From positions 1 to 64,000 of the forward strand of contig NZ_JNZY01000018.1 in NCBI RefSeq assembly GCF_000717655.1: a DNA stretch of 64,000 nt, written 5' to 3'. Below, piece by piece: positions 1-11,975 of this stretch. The position numbers were made by a program, and so were the translations under genes. Each line of letters starts with the position of its first letter. The stretch's first letter is position 1. The notes beneath the pieces were generated by a model. That model was not told where the DNA came from. It searched no databases and saw only the letters and a program-made list of their open reading frames with translations. Source of the stretch: Streptomyces katrae. GTDB taxonomy: Bacteria; Actinomycetota; Actinomycetes; Streptomycetales; Streptomycetaceae.

Positions 1-1456
1 GCCCCAGCCCCAGCCCCAGCCCCAGCCTGAGCCGCAGCCGCCCGTCGGCGACTACACCTTTCCGCCGGCGCAGCCCGCACCGGCCCCGGCCCCCGCGCCC
101 GTACCGCAGCAGCACCAGCAGCCGCAGCAACACCAGCAGCCGCAGTACGACCCCGGTACCGGCGGCGCCCAGTGGTCCGCCGGGCCCCAGCCGGGCCCGC
201 AGCCGCACGATCCCCGCTACCAGCCCGGCCCGGCCGGCGGCGGGGCACCCCTCGGCTACACCGCCGCCGTCGAACTGTCCTCCGACCGGCTCCTGCGCGG
301 CAAGCAGAAGCCCAAGCCCCAGCGCTCCGGGTTCCGTTTCGGCGGCAAGGCCGCCGAGGCCGAGCGCCTGCGCAAGCTCGAGCTCATCCGCACCCCGGTC
401 ATGTCCTGCTACCGCATCGCCGTCATCAGCCTCAAGGGCGGCGTCGGCAAGACCACGACCACCACCGCCCTCGGCGCGACCCTCGCCACCGAGCGCCAGG
501 ACAAGATCCTGGCCATCGACGCGAACCCCGACGCCGGCACCCTCGGCCGCCGTGTCCGCCGCGAGACCGGGGCCACCATCCGGGACCTGGTCCAGGCGAT
601 CCCGTACCTGAACTCGTACATGGACATCCGGCGGTTCACCTCCCAGGCCCCCTCCGGCCTGGAGATCATCGCCAACGACGTCGACCCGGCCGTCTCGACG
701 ACGTTCAACGACGAGGACTACCGCCGGGTCATCGACACGCTGGGCCGCCAGTACCCGATCATCCTCACCGACTCGGGCACCGGCCTCCTCTACTCCGCCA
801 TGCGCGGCGTCCTGGACCTGGCCGATCAGCTGATCATCATCTCGACCCCGTCGGTGGACGGCGCCAGCAGCGCGAGCACGACGCTCGACTGGCTCTCCGC
901 GCACGGGTACGCCGACCTGGTCTCCCGCTCGCTCACCGTCATCTCGGGGGTCCGCGAGACCAGCAAGATGATCAAGATCGAGGACATCGTGCAGCACTTC
1001 GAGACCCGCTGCCGCGGCGTCGTCGTCGTGCCGTTCGACGAGCACCTCGCGGCCGGTGCCGAGGTCGACCTCGACCTGATGCGGCCGAAGACCCGGGAGG
1101 CGTACTTCAACCTCTCCGCGCTCGTGGCCGAGGACTTCGTCCGTGCCGCCCAGCAAGCCCCCCAGGGCCACTGGGGAGCTCCTCAGCAGGCCCAGCAGCC
1201 TCAACCGCAACAGCCCCAGCCGCACCAGTCACCGCACCAGTCACCGCAGCAGCCGCAGCCGCAGCCGCAGCCGCAGGGCCAGCCGCAGGGCCAGCCGTAC
1301 GGCCAGCCCCAAGGCCCGTCCCCGTACCAGCAGCCGCCGCCGCAGCCGTACGCCCAGCCGTACCCGCAGCCCGGCCAGCCCTGGCAGCCCCAGCAGCAGC
1401 CGCCTCAGCAGCCCCAGCACCCGCAGCAGCCCCCGCGCGACCCGCGCCTCGGCTGA
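1..1456 (+). CDS. MinD/ParA-like ATPase with Pro/Gln-rich flanks (5' partial)
   Basis: The frame that starts at base 2 is open from the left edge, so the gene begins before the window; the internal ATG at 401 is not the true start. The first ~85 codons are Pro/Gln-rich, then a basic linker leads into a MinD/ParA P-loop domain. The deviant Walker A motif KGGVGKTT lies near 434-457 and is followed by [12 protein letters not shown]. After the ATPase comes a second Pro/Gln-rich tail (about 1147-1456). Family knowledge: ATPases with long disordered Pro-rich regions resemble the EspI/MinD-type proteins of type VII (ESX) secretion loci in actinobacteria. I infer a role in positioning or regulating such a system; no other ESX gene is visible because the window starts here. 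It converges on ribF. Confidence 0.8.
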   Translation, partial: PQPQPQPQPEPQPPVGDYTFPPAQPAPAPAPAPVPQQHQQPQQHQQPQYDPGTGGAQWSAGPQPGPQPHDPRYQPGPAGGGAPLGYTAAVELSSDRLLRGKQKPKPQRSGFRFGGKAAEAERLRKLELIRTPVMSCYRIAVISLKGGVGKTTTTTALGATLATERQDKILAIDANPDAGTLGRRVRRETGATIRDLVQAIPYLNSYMDIRRFTSQAPSGLEIIANDVDPAVSTTFNDEDYRRVIDTLGRQYPIILTDSGTGLLYSAMRGVLDLADQLIIISTPSVDGASSASTTLDWLSAHGYADLVSRSLTVISGVRETSKMIKIEDIVQHFETRCRGVVVVPFDEHLAAGAEVDLDLMRPKTREAYFNLSALVAEDFVRAAQQAPQGHWGAPQQAQQPQPQQPQPHQSPHQSPQQPQPQPQPQGQPQGQPYGQPQGPSPYQQPPPQPYAQPYPQPGQPWQPQQQPPQQPQHPQQPPRDPRLG

Positions 1457-1474
1457 CGCCGGCGACGGCAGCAG

Positions 1475-1512
1475 GAAGGGCCCGTACCTCCCCGGGGAGG
1501 TACGGGCCCTTC
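1475..1512. terminator. Bidirectional terminator between MinD-like ATPase and ribF
   Basis: A perfect 38-bp palindrome (left half gaagggcccgtacctcccc) lies in the 85-bp gap between two convergent genes. Because it is a palindrome it can fold on both transcripts and probably ends both. Confidence 0.8.
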
Positions 1513-1541
1513 TCGTGCGCGCCGGGGCAGCCGCCCGCGGC

Positions 1542-2498
1542 TCAGTGCTCCGCGTCGTACGCCTCGGTGAGCGTCCGCGCCCGCTTCACGTCGTCGGCGA
1601 TGGCCTCGAGCAGGCCGTCCAGCGACTCGAACTTCGCCATGCCGCGCACGTACGCGAGGAAGTCCACGGTCACGTGCAGGCCGTAGAGGTCCAGGCCGAT
1701 CCGGTCGATCGCGTACGCCTCCACGGTCCGCTCGGTGGCGTCGAACTGCAGGTTCGTGCCGACCGAGATCGCCGCCGGCATCCGCTCGCCGTTGGCCGTG
1801 AGCCAGCCCGCGTACACGCCGTCCGCCGGGATGGCGGTGTGCGGGGCGGTCTCGACGTTGGCCGTCGGGTAGCCGAGCTCGCGCCCGCGCTGGGCGCCGC
1901 GTACGACGACGCCCTCGACCCGGTGCGGCCGTCCGAGGATCTCGGCCGCACCCGCCATGTCTCCCTCAGCGACCAGCTTTCGAGCCAAGGTCGAGGAGAA
2001 CGGCACGCCGCCGCCCGCCGCGCCGCGCTCGACGAGGTCCACGACGTCGACCTCGTAGTCGTACGTGCCGCCCAGCTCGCGGAGGAAGTCGACGTTTCCG
2101 GCGGCCCGGTGGCCGAAGCGGAAGTTCGGGCCCTCGATGACGGCCCGCGCGTGCAGCTTGTCGACGAGCACCTTGACGATGAAGTCGGCCGGGGAGAGCT
2201 GCGAGAACTCCGCTGTGAACGGCAGGATCAGCAGCGCGTCCACTCCCAGCCCGGCCATCAGTTCGGCACGGCGGTCGTACGGGGCCAGGATCGGCGGATG
2301 GCTGCCGGGGCGCACGACTTCGCTGGGGTGCGGATCGAAGGTGACGACGACGGACGGGACGCCGAGCGCGCGGGCCTTGGCCACGGCCCGCCCGATGATC
2401 AGCTGATGGCCCCGGTGCACACCGTCGTACGAGCCGATGGTGACGACGCTGCGTCCCCAGTCCTGGGGGATGTCCTCCAAGCCACGCCAGCGCTGCAC
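1542..2498 (-). CDS. ribF: Bifunctional riboflavin kinase/FAD synthetase
   Basis: The enzyme phosphorylates riboflavin to FMN and adenylylates FMN to FAD in the cytoplasm. The N-terminal nucleotidyltransferase domain shows GSYDGVHRGHQ at residues 22-32; the C-terminal riboflavin-kinase domain shows the GYPTAN motif near residue 205. I start at the GTG at 2498, giving 318 aa, because a GAGGAG ribosome-binding site lies about 9 nt upstream and the protein then begins VQRWRGLEDIPQDWG as I recall for Streptomyces homologs. The frame stays open 69 nt further upstream. ribF usually follows truB; here a sigma-factor operon on the other strand separates them, so ribF has its own promoter in the 2499-2726 divergent gap. 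Confidence 0.95.
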   Translation of the reverse strand: MQRWRGLEDIPQDWGRSVVTIGSYDGVHRGHQLIIGRAVAKARALGVPSVVVTFDPHPSEVVRPGSHPPILAPYDRRAELMAGLGVDALLILPFTAEFSQLSPADFIVKVLVDKLHARAVIEGPNFRFGHRAAGNVDFLRELGGTYDYEVDVVDLVERGAAGGGVPFSSTLARKLVAEGDMAGAAEILGRPHRVEGVVVRGAQRGRELGYPTANVETAPHTAIPADGVYAGWLTANGERMPAAISVGTNLQFDATERTVEAYAIDRIGLDLYGLHVTVDFLAYVRGMAKFESLDGLLEAIADDVKRARTLTEAYDAEH

Positions 2499-2726
2499 TG
2501 TGACCGCTCCTCGCCCGAACCGTGTAGGCCCTGTCCTGGTTGCCGATTGCAGGTCTAAGACTGCCATGCCCGTGCCCGGGGCCCCGCATCGGCATCTGGC
2601 TGGGGGCGCTCTGTGTCATCTCGGCAGGGCGGGGCCCCGGCTCGCGGATGTAACGGTGGGGGCGGCTGCGGCCAAGTAAGGGGTAGAGGGGCCGGTACGG
2701 GTCCCGGACACCAGGGAGGGGGCCCG

Positions 2727-3329
2727 GTGGGCAGCACCGAGCAGGAGACCGTGCCGACGGGAATCGGACCGCCGGATCTGAGCACACCCGAAGGATTCGG
2801 GGCGTTCTACCAGGAGCACATAGAGGCGGTTCTGGGGTTCGTCACGCGCCGCGTCGCCGACCCGCATCTGGCGGCGGACCTGACGGCCGACATCTTCCTG
2901 GCGGCGTTGAAGGCCGCGCCGGGCTACCGGCCCGACCGAGGCGTCCCGGTCGCCTGGCTGTACGGCATCGCGCGGCATGTCCTGGCGGGTCATGCCCGCG
3001 GCCGTGCCCGCGAGCGCGGCGCACTGGAGCGGCTCAGCGGCCGTCGGCTGCTCGACGACGAGGACGTCGCCGCGCTGGAGGAGCGGATCGACGCCCAGCG
3101 GGCGTTCCGGGCGATGGCGGAGAGACATGCCGCCCTCTCCGAGCCGCTTCGAGCCGTCCTCGACCTCGTCGTCGTGGACGGGCTCAGCCCGGCCGAGGCC
3201 GCGCAGGCCCTCGGCGTCACCCAGGCCACCGTCCGGGTCCGCCTGCACCGCGCCCGGCGCCTTCTGCGGAACGCGTCCACACCTTCCGAACACGCCGTCC
3301 CTGTACACCTGTTGGAGGCAGCACGATGA
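2727..3329 (+). CDS. ECF-type RNA polymerase sigma factor
   Basis: This is a 200-aa sigma-70 family protein. Region 2 (about residues 20-95) contains the motif FYQEHIEAVLGFVTRRVADPHLAADLTADIFLAA in broken form, and region 4 (about 145-195) ends in the helix-turn-helix LSPAEAAQALGVTQATVRVRLHRARR. The GTG at 2727 is chosen because GGGAGGGGG lies just upstream; the frame is open further 5' but that part is Gly/Arg-rich and unlike a sigma factor. The stop overlaps the ATG of the next gene (ATGA at 3326), so the two are translationally coupled. I infer that the downstream membrane protein is its anti-sigma factor. The regulon is unknown. Confidence 0.87.
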   Translation: MGSTEQETVPTGIGPPDLSTPEGFGAFYQEHIEAVLGFVTRRVADPHLAADLTADIFLAALKAAPGYRPDRGVPVAWLYGIARHVLAGHARGRARERGALERLSGRRLLDDEDVAALEERIDAQRAFRAMAERHAALSEPLRAVLDLVVVDGLSPAEAAQALGVTQATVRVRLHRARRLLRNASTPSEHAVPVHLLEAAR

Positions 3330-4045
3330 ACAGCAGGCCCACCCGGTTCGAGGAGCGTCTCAAGGAGGAGCTCCTGGCGATCGCCGCCGACCGGAGCAGG
3401 ATCGAGGGGCAGACCGACTTCACCGTCCGCTCCCCCGCCCGCCGGTTCAGGATGCCGCTCGCCCTCGGTGTGGCAGCAGCGGCGGCCGCCGGCCTTCTGG
3501 TCGCCCTGCCGGTCGTCGGCGACGACGGGGGCAGCGCTCCCGCGTACGCCCTGACGAAGAGCAGCGACGGCACCATCACGGTCAAGCTGTTCAATCCCGG
3601 GGGACTGCCCGGCCTGGAGCGCGAGCTCCGCGCGCTGGGGGTCAGCTTCACGAGGATCCCCGTGAAGCCGGCGAACGAGTGCTCCGAATGGCCGCCCGGC
3701 GGTTTCGACGAGGCGAACGGGCTCCTCACGAGCGAGGGCGACGGACCTCGGTTGAAGATCAGCTCAACGACGCTCCCGGCGGGACACACCCTCGTCTTCA
3801 CGATGCACGAGAAGGGCCCCTGGCGAGGTTCCTTCGGCTCACTGCGCACCTCGCTGGTGCCGTCCTGCATCCCCGACATCTTCAGCTGGGGCACCGACGA
3901 GCCCCTGGTGAACCCCACGCGAACCTACGCGCCCCCTGGCGGCCCCGGCGCGCCCGAGAGCCTGCCGAGCGAGGCGCTCGTCAAGCTGCGGGAGGCAGCG
4001 AAAGGACAGTCGGGGGCACAAGGCCGGCCTCGTGCCCCCGACTAA
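3326..4045 (+). CDS. Putative anti-sigma factor/membrane-anchored extracytoplasmic protein
   Basis: 239 aa, translationally coupled to the upstream sigma factor. The cytoplasmic N-terminus (about 1-44, RFEERLKEELLAIAADRSRIEG) is followed by a single transmembrane segment at roughly residues 45-62 (PLALGVAAAAAAGLLVALPVV) and an extracytoplasmic domain with two cysteines. This N-in topology and its coupling to an ECF sigma gene are typical of anti-sigma factors. I do not see the HxxxCxxC zinc motif of ZAS-type anti-sigma factors, so the assignment rests on context. The ORF is followed by two hairpins. Confidence 0.6.
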   Translation: MNSRPTRFEERLKEELLAIAADRSRIEGQTDFTVRSPARRFRMPLALGVAAAAAAGLLVALPVVGDDGGSAPAYALTKSSDGTITVKLFNPGGLPGLERELRALGVSFTRIPVKPANECSEWPPGGFDEANGLLTSEGDGPRLKISSTTLPAGHTLVFTMHEKGPWRGSFGSLRTSLVPSCIPDIFSWGTDEPLVNPTRTYAPPGGPGAPESLPSEALVKLREAAKGQSGAQGRPRAPD

Positions 4046-4143
4046 CGGGCGCCGACAGGAGCCTGCGCGACGGAAAGCGCCCCCTTGTGCTCCCCCAGTC
4101 ACCCCGCGCGCCTGCTCGGACGGGTGAATTCGGGGGCCCGGCT

Positions 4144-4212
4144 GGATAGACACCTATCCGAGGGGGGTCGTGGAGCGGTGAGCAGCAGGCGATGTGCGCT
4201 CACCGCTCCACG
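4144..4212. terminator. Two hairpins between sigma operon and truB
   Basis: A small hairpin ggatag-acac-ctatcc (4144-4159) is followed by a 15-bp stem (4169-4183 with 4198-4212, arm cgtggagcggtgagc) with a 14-nt loop. It sits between convergent genes and probably works in both directions. Confidence 0.75.
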
Positions 4213-4222
4213 TCAAAGCGGA

Positions 4223-5131
4223 TCAGACGAAGACGGCCAGCGACTTCGCCTTGCCGCCCTTGCTCTCCACGAGGCCGAGCAGCTGGCCCTCCGGCCCGTA
4301 GACCGCCACCGTCTTCCCGGCGGGGTAGGCGTCCGGCATCTCGATCCGCACGCCGTTGGTGAGCAGCGAGGCCCGCCGGGCGTCCAGGTCCCAGCGCGGG
4401 AAGGCGGCGGCCGCCGCCTCGCCGATCGGCATGACGGTCAGCTCCTCCTGGAGCTGGTCCAGGGTCCTCGCCCGGTCGATCTTGTACGGGCCCACCCGGG
4501 TGCGCCGCAGCGCGGTGAGGTGCCCGCCGACGCCGAGGTCGGCGCCCAGGTCACGGGCCAGGGCGCGGATGTACGTACCGCTGGAGCAGACCACGGAAAC
4601 GACGAGGTCGACGACCTTGGTGCCGTCCTCGGCCTCTGCGTCCCGCATGTCGTACACCTGGAACGAGGAGATGGTCACCGGCCGGGCCGGGATCTCGAAG
4701 TCCTCGCCGTCCCGCGCGCGCTTGTAGGAGCGCACGCCCTTGATCTTGATGGCGCTGACCTTCGACGGGATCTGCATGATCTCGCCGGACAGCTTGGCGA
4801 TGCCCTTGTCCACGGCCTCGCGGGTCACCGCGGAGGCGTCCGTCGAGGAGGTGATCTCACCCTCCGCGTCGTCCGTCAGGGTGTTCTGGCCGAGGCGGAT
4901 CGTCCCGAGGTATTCCTTCTCGGTGAGCGCAAGGTGGCCGAGGAGCTTGGTGGCCTTCTCCACGCCCAGGACGAGGACGCCCGTCGCCATCGGGTCAAGC
5001 GTGCCGGCATGGCCGACGCGGCGGGTCCTGGCGATCCCGCGCATCTTGGCGACCACGTCGTGCGAAGTGAAGCCGGACGGCTTGTCGACGATGACAAGGC
5101 CGTCCGGAGTCTTCCCTGCGTTGCTGCTCAT
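4223..5131 (-). CDS. truB: tRNA pseudouridine-55 synthase
   Basis: 302 aa. It isomerises U55 in the T-loop of elongator tRNAs. The catalytic motif is HAGTLDPMATGVL with the active-site Asp at residue 46; the N-terminus GLVIVDKPSGFTSHDVV and the C-terminal PUA-like region are complete, so it is full length. The ATG overlaps the rbfA stop by four bases (ATGA), showing translational coupling at the end of the nusA-infB operon. Confidence 0.95.
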   Translation of the reverse strand: MSSNAGKTPDGLVIVDKPSGFTSHDVVAKMRGIARTRRVGHAGTLDPMATGVLVLGVEKATKLLGHLALTEKEYLGTIRLGQNTLTDDAEGEITSSTDASAVTREAVDKGIAKLSGEIMQIPSKVSAIKIKGVRSYKRARDGEDFEIPARPVTISSFQVYDMRDAEAEDGTKVVDLVVSVVCSSGTYIRALARDLGADLGVGGHLTALRRTRVGPYKIDRARTLDQLQEELTVMPIGEAAAAAFPRWDLDARRASLLTNGVRIEMPDAYPAGKTVAVYGPEGQLLGLVESKGGKAKSLAVFV

Positions 5132-5580
5132 TCCGCGGCTGCGTCCTCGTCGTCGTCCTCGCCCGGCTTCTTGTACGGGTCGGCGTCGCCGGCGTACTGG
5201 GCGCCGGACGAGACCTCGCGTACCTGGGCGTCGGAGGAGCGTGCCTTGTCGAGGAGGTCCTCGATGGTCTTGGCGTTCTCCGGGAGGGCGTCCGCCACGA
5301 AGGTCAGGGTGGGCGTGAACTTGGTGCCCGCCGCCCGGCCGACCGCGGAGCGCAGCACGCCCTTGGCGCTCTCCAGGCCCGCTGCCGCGCTGGCCCGGTC
5401 CTCGTCGTCGCCGTAGACCGTGTAGAAGACCGTGGCCTCCCGCAGATCGCCGGTGACCCGGGTGTCCGTGATGGTCACGTGCGTACCGAGGCGGGGGTCC
5501 TTGACACCGCGCAGCAGCTTCTCGGCCACCACCTCCCGGATGAGGTCCGCCAGCTTCTTCGCCCGCGCATTGTCGGCCAC
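5128..5580 (-). CDS. rbfA: 30S ribosome-binding factor RbfA
   Basis: 150 aa. RbfA is a KH-fold protein that binds the 5' helix of 16S rRNA during late 30S maturation and cold adaptation. The body LADLIREVVAEKLLRGVKDPRLG and LSFV-type strand LTFVADALP are clear, followed by an acidic tail typical of actinobacteria. I choose the GTG at 5580 (VADNARAKK) because AAGGAGAC lies 6 nt upstream; a TTG nine codons earlier (5607) also opens the frame but has no good ribosome-binding site. Confidence 0.93.
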   Translation of the reverse strand: MADNARAKKLADLIREVVAEKLLRGVKDPRLGTHVTITDTRVTGDLREATVFYTVYGDDEDRASAAAGLESAKGVLRSAVGRAAGTKFTPTLTFVADALPENAKTIEDLLDKARSSDAQVREVSSGAQYAGDADPYKKPGEDDDEDAAAE

Positions 5581-5607
5581 TGGTCCGTCTCCTTCTTTGT
5601 CTTGCAA

Positions 5608-5901
5608 TCAGTCTTCATCACCGTGCAGCCGCCGTCTCACCGACAGCAGCTCCACTTCCGGACGTGCCGCGACCAGCCGCTCACAGCGGTCCAGTACATC
5701 CGAGAGGAACCCCGCGTCCCCACTGACCAGCGCGACCCCGAGTCGGGCCCTGCGGTGCAGATCCTGGTCCCCCACCTCGGCCGCGCTGACCGAGAACTTG
5801 CGTTGGAGCTCGGCCACGATGGGCCGGACGACGGAGCGTTTTTCCTTCAGCGAGTGGACGTCGCCGAGGAGCAGATCGAAGGACAGAGTCCCCACGTACA
5901 T
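5608..5901 (-). CDS. DUF503 (YlxP-like) family protein
   Basis: 97 aa, starting MYVGTLSFDLLLGDVHSLKEKRSVVRPIV, the standard DUF503 N-terminus. This small family is almost always encoded between infB and rbfA; YlxP has been linked to ribosome assembly but has no proven biochemical role. It lies 27 nt upstream of the rbfA start. The upstream ribosome-binding site is weak, so expression may depend on read-through from infB past the hairpin at 5986-6024. Confidence 0.88.
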   Translation of the reverse strand: MYVGTLSFDLLLGDVHSLKEKRSVVRPIVAELQRKFSVSAAEVGDQDLHRRARLGVALVSGDAGFLSDVLDRCERLVAARPEVELLSVRRRLHGDED

Positions 5902-5985
5902 TCAGTTCCGGATATCCCGCCGGTGCGGGTTCGGTGGCCTGCCGGCCGTCGCGCGGCAGGCTCACCAGAACCGTACACGCAACGG

Positions 5986-6024
5986 CCGGGGCCGATCGAC
6001 GGATATTCCGCCGACCGGCCCCGG
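5986..6024 (-). terminator. Hairpin between infB and DUF503
   Basis: A 17-bp stem (5986-6002 with 6008-6024, including G-T pairs) with the 5-nt loop atatt lies 30 bp past the infB stop. It lacks a T-run. It could be a partial terminator that lowers expression of DUF503-rbfA-truB relative to infB. Confidence 0.6.
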
Positions 6025-6054
6025 TGTTACGACACGGTACGAACCGCCTCGCGC

Positions 6055-9189
<3,135 letters not shown>

Positions 9190-9202
9190 TTCGCTCCTTT
9201 TA

Positions 9203-9222
9203 GGTCCGGGTTACGCCGGACC
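9203..9222 (-). promoter_or_regulatory. Leader hairpin just before infB ribosome-binding site
   Basis: ggtccgg and ccggacc form a 7-bp stem with a 6-nt loop ending a few bases upstream of AAAGGAG. It could influence ribosome access to infB. Confidence 0.4.
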
Positions 9223-9226
9223 GTCG

Positions 9227-9272
9227 CTACTTCATGGGCGTACTCATCGCGTACTCATCGAGTGCTCATCGC
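9227..9272 (-). promoter_or_regulatory. Three overlapping tiny uORFs on an 11-bp repeat in infB leader
   Basis: Three near-identical 11-bp units (gtactcatcgc, gtactcatcga, gtgctcatcgc) lie at 9240-9272. Read toward infB they encode ATG-AGC-ACT-CGA-TGA (9269-9255), ATG-AGT-ACG-CGA-TGA (9258-9244) and a third starting at 9247 that ends TAG at 9227. Each ATG overlaps the previous stop as ATGA, so the 11-bp period moves each unit to a new frame. No Shine-Dalgarno is visible before the first. A role in infB translation or mRNA stability is inference only. Confidence 0.4.
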
Positions 9273-9337
9273 AATCTCGACCTACTTCCAACTCGCGAGG
9301 TACCTGACCGCACGGGGTATCCGTGCCGTACTACTTC

Positions 9338-9625
9338 TTACGGTGTCGCCTCGGCCATGACGGCCACGGCTTTGCTCAGTCCGGTCGTGTCGAGTGCTCC
9401 CGGGGACCGAAGGGCCCGGGGGAACGCTCTGCGACGGACCGCCTTGTCCAGACAGACCACGGCAGGGTGCACATAGGCGCCCCGGCCGGGCAGCGTACCG
9501 CTTGGATCAGGGACGCATTCGTCCCCGACCGCCACGATGCGCAGCAGATCGCTCTTGGCCGCTCGCTCCCGGCACCCCACACAGGTGCGTTCGGGGCATG
9601 CGCGGGCTTGCGTCCGGCCAGACAC
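9338..9625 (-). CDS. ylxR: YlxR family (DUF448) RNA-binding protein
   Basis: 95 aa. The signature [19 protein letters not shown] near residue 13 and PGRGAYVHP in the middle identify YlxR. The family has a predicted RNA-binding cleft and is encoded between nusA and infB in most Gram-positive bacteria; in some species it acts as a regulator of transcription or of RNase P. It is complete here, 149 bp upstream of infB, so infB may also have its own promoter. Confidence 0.9.
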   Translation of the reverse strand: MSGRTQARACPERTCVGCRERAAKSDLLRIVAVGDECVPDPSGTLPGRGAYVHPAVVCLDKAVRRRAFPRALRSPGALDTTGLSKAVAVMAEATP

Positions 9626-9712
9626 GCCTAAGTCTACCTCCCCGCACCGACCTCACCCCTTCGGGCGAAAAATCGAACGGATGTTGTCGAGATCTGCTGT
9701 CTTGATCCTGTC

Positions 9713-9738
9713 TACCCGCCGGACAGCTCCGGCGGGTA
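9713..9738 (-). terminator. Hairpin between nusA and ylxR
   Basis: An 11-bp perfect stem (tacccgccgga with tccggcgggta, 4-nt loop cagc) sits 7 bp past the nusA stop. There is no T-tract, so it may act as an attenuator or mRNA processing/stability element inside the operon. Confidence 0.5.
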
Positions 9739-9744
9739 CCGGAT

Positions 9745-10755
9745 TTATTCCCCGTCCCGGGCCCGGTCGGCGTCCGGGGACACCTCGGTGTCGGGGCGGA
9801 TGTCGATGCGCCAGCCGGTGAGCCGCGCGGCGAGGCGGGCGTTCTGGCCCTCCTTGCCGATGGCCAGCGACAGCTGGTAGTCGGGCACGGTCACCCGGGC
9901 GGAGCGCGAGTCCCAGTCGACGACCTCGACCTTGCTCACCCGGGCGGGTGACAGCGCGTTCGCGACCATCTCCGCCGGGTCGTCCGACCAGTCGACGATG
10001 TCGATCTTCTCGCCGTGCAGTTCGGCCATGACATTGCGCACACGGGCGCCCATCGGGCCGATGCAGGCGCCCTTCGGGTTGAGGCCCGAGCGGGTGGACC
10101 GTACGGCGATCTTGGTGCGGTGGCCGGCCTCACGGGCGATCGCCGAGATCTCGACGCTGCCGTCCGCGATCTCCGGGACCTCCAGCGCGAAGAGCTTCTT
10201 CACCAGGTTGGGGTGGGTGCGCGACAGGGTCACGGACGGACCGCGGACACCCTTCGCCACCCGTACGACGTACGCCTTGATCCGCAGACCGTGCGTGTAC
10301 TCCTCGCCGGGGACCTGCTCCTGCACCGGCAGGATGGCCTCGAGCTTGCCGATGTCCACGAGGACGTTCTTGGGGTCCTTGCCCTGCTGGACGACACCGG
10401 TGATGACGTCGCCCTCACGGCCGGCGAACTCGCCGAAGGTCAGGTCGTCCTCGGCGTCGCGCAGACGCTGCAGAATCACCTGCTTGGCGGTCGTCGCGGC
10501 GATCCGGCCGAAGTCCGACGGGGTGTCGTCGAACTCCTTGGCCTCCTGCCCCTCCTCCAGGTCCCGCGGGTCCTCCGTCGCCCATACGACGACGTGGCCG
10601 TTGGTCCGGTCCAGCTCCACGCGCGCGCGCCGGAAGCTGCCCTCGGTGCGGTGGTACGCGATGAGGAGGGCCGACTCGATCGCCTCGACGAGCAGGTCGA
10701 AGGAGATCTCCTTCTCCCGGACCAGACCCCGCAGGGCACTCATGTCGATGTCCAC
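9745..10755 (-). CDS. nusA: Transcription termination/antitermination factor NusA
   Basis: 336 aa. NusA binds RNA polymerase and nascent RNA, affecting pausing, termination and rRNA antitermination. The N-terminal RNAP-binding domain (about 1-125), S1 domain (about 130-200) and two KH domains ([13 protein letters not shown] and [18 protein letters not shown]) are in order. As in other actinobacteria it lacks the C-terminal acidic repeats of E. coli NusA. It starts 2 nt after the rimP stop, so it is co-translated with rimP. Confidence 0.96.
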   Translation of the reverse strand: MDIDMSALRGLVREKEISFDLLVEAIESALLIAYHRTEGSFRRARVELDRTNGHVVVWATEDPRDLEEGQEAKEFDDTPSDFGRIAATTAKQVILQRLRDAEDDLTFGEFAGREGDVITGVVQQGKDPKNVLVDIGKLEAILPVQEQVPGEEYTHGLRIKAYVVRVAKGVRGPSVTLSRTHPNLVKKLFALEVPEIADGSVEISAIAREAGHRTKIAVRSTRSGLNPKGACIGPMGARVRNVMAELHGEKIDIVDWSDDPAEMVANALSPARVSKVEVVDWDSRSARVTVPDYQLSLAIGKEGQNARLAARLTGWRIDIRPDTEVSPDADRARDGE

Positions 10756-10757
10756 GG

Positions 10758-11255
10758 CTACGCCTCCTCTTCCTTCTTGTCCTTGCGGTTGAACTCGATC
10801 TCGACCCGCGCCTTGGCGATGTCGGTGAAAGCAATACGACGGGCGGTCGCCTTGCGGCCCTTCACGCCCGGAACCTCGAGGTCCATTCCCTCGTCGTCCA
10901 CGTCGAGGATGCGGGCGATCAGTTCCTCGCCCTCCACCTGCTGGAACTTCACGAGGCGGCCGATCGCCCGTACGTAGTGACGGTGCTCGGTCAGCGGGCG
11001 GTCGGCGCCCGGCGAGCTCACTTCGAGGACGTACTCGTCCTCACCCATCACATCGGATTCGTCGAGCTTGTCGGAGACCTCGCGGCTCAGCTCGGCACAC
11101 GCGTCCAGTTCCACGCCCTCGTCGGAGTCCACGATGATGCGCAGCATCCGGCGCTTGCCGGCCTTGGACATCTCGATGTCCTCGAGGTCCAGGCCCTTGG
11201 CGGCGACGAGCGGCTCCAGCAATCCGCGCAGCCTGTCGCTCTGGGTGGTGCTCAT
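10758..11255 (-). CDS. rimP: Ribosome maturation factor RimP
   Basis: 165 aa. RimP helps assemble the 30S subunit. The motifs [16 protein letters not shown] and the [14 protein letters not shown] core are characteristic, and the C-terminus is lysine/glutamate-rich. It is the first gene of the rimP-nusA-ylxR-infB-DUF503-rbfA-truB operon; its promoter must lie in the 156-bp gap shared with the divergent lipoprotein gene. Confidence 0.95.
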   Translation of the reverse strand: MSTTQSDRLRGLLEPLVAAKGLDLEDIEMSKAGKRRMLRIIVDSDEGVELDACAELSREVSDKLDESDVMGEDEYVLEVSSPGADRPLTEHRHYVRAIGRLVKFQQVEGEELIARILDVDDEGMDLEVPGVKGRKATARRIAFTDIAKARVEIEFNRKDKKEEEA

Positions 11256-11411
11256 CCGGGTGACTCCTCGGCCGCGTGTGCTGTTGTGGTTTACGTCGCG
11301 TGTCAGGTCAAAGGGTATCCGGTCGCGGAGGGTGTTGCCGTCCTCCGTGGGGACAGGGCCCCGGGTACGGTGATCACACCCTGCCCCGTCACCACCTTCG
11401 AGGACGTCGCC

Positions 11412-11975
11412 GTGCCCTGGACTTCGCCTTTGCGGCTCTCCCGCAGGAGCCTGCTCGCCGGCGCCGCCGGTGTGGCCGGCACCGCGCTGCTCACCGGGTG
11501 TTCCGACGGAGACGGCTCGTCGGACACCGCCGCCGGGGTTTCACTCGAACGGCGGATGCGCGAGACGGCCGTTCGGGACAGCGCGCGGCTGCTGGAACGT
11601 TACGACGCCACCGCGGCCGCCCATCCGGCCCTGGCCGCGCGCCTCGCACCGCTGCGGGCGTCGGTCGCCGCGCACACCGGGGCACTGGACTCCGCGGGCT
11701 CCGCGAGCGGCAAGCCCTCGGGCGCCGCCTCGCCCTCCGGCTCTGCCGGCTCGTCCGCGCCGGCCGGCGCCCCCGTGCCGAGCCGCGAGCCCGTGCCGCC
11801 GAAGCCCGAGGAGGCCCTGACCGCCCTCGCGGACGCCGAGCGGAGCCTCGCCGAGGCCCGGACCATCGCCCTGGCCGGGGCGCCCGGGGAACTGGCCCGG
11901 CTGCTGGCCTCGGTGGCCGCGTGCGGCGCCGTACACGCCTACCTGCTGACCTCGCCCCAGGGAGACAAGCCGTGA
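11412..11975 (+). CDS. Tat-exported lipoprotein of unknown function
   Basis: 187 aa from the GTG at 11412, which has GAGGAC 6 nt upstream. The N-terminus LSRRSLLAGAAGVAGTALLTGCS contains a twin-arginine motif, a hydrophobic core and the lipobox LTGC, so the protein is probably exported folded and anchored to the membrane. The mature part is Ala/Ser/Pro-rich with predicted helices. The stop overlaps the next start (GTGA at 11972), so it is coupled to a ferritin-like protein and may act with it. Catalytic function is not recognisable. Confidence 0.75.
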   Translation: MPWTSPLRLSRRSLLAGAAGVAGTALLTGCSDGDGSSDTAAGVSLERRMRETAVRDSARLLERYDATAAAHPALAARLAPLRASVAAHTGALDSAGSASGKPSGAASPSGSAGSSAPAGAPVPSREPVPPKPEEALTALADAERSLAEARTIALAGAPGELARLLASVAACGAVHAYLLTSPQGDKP

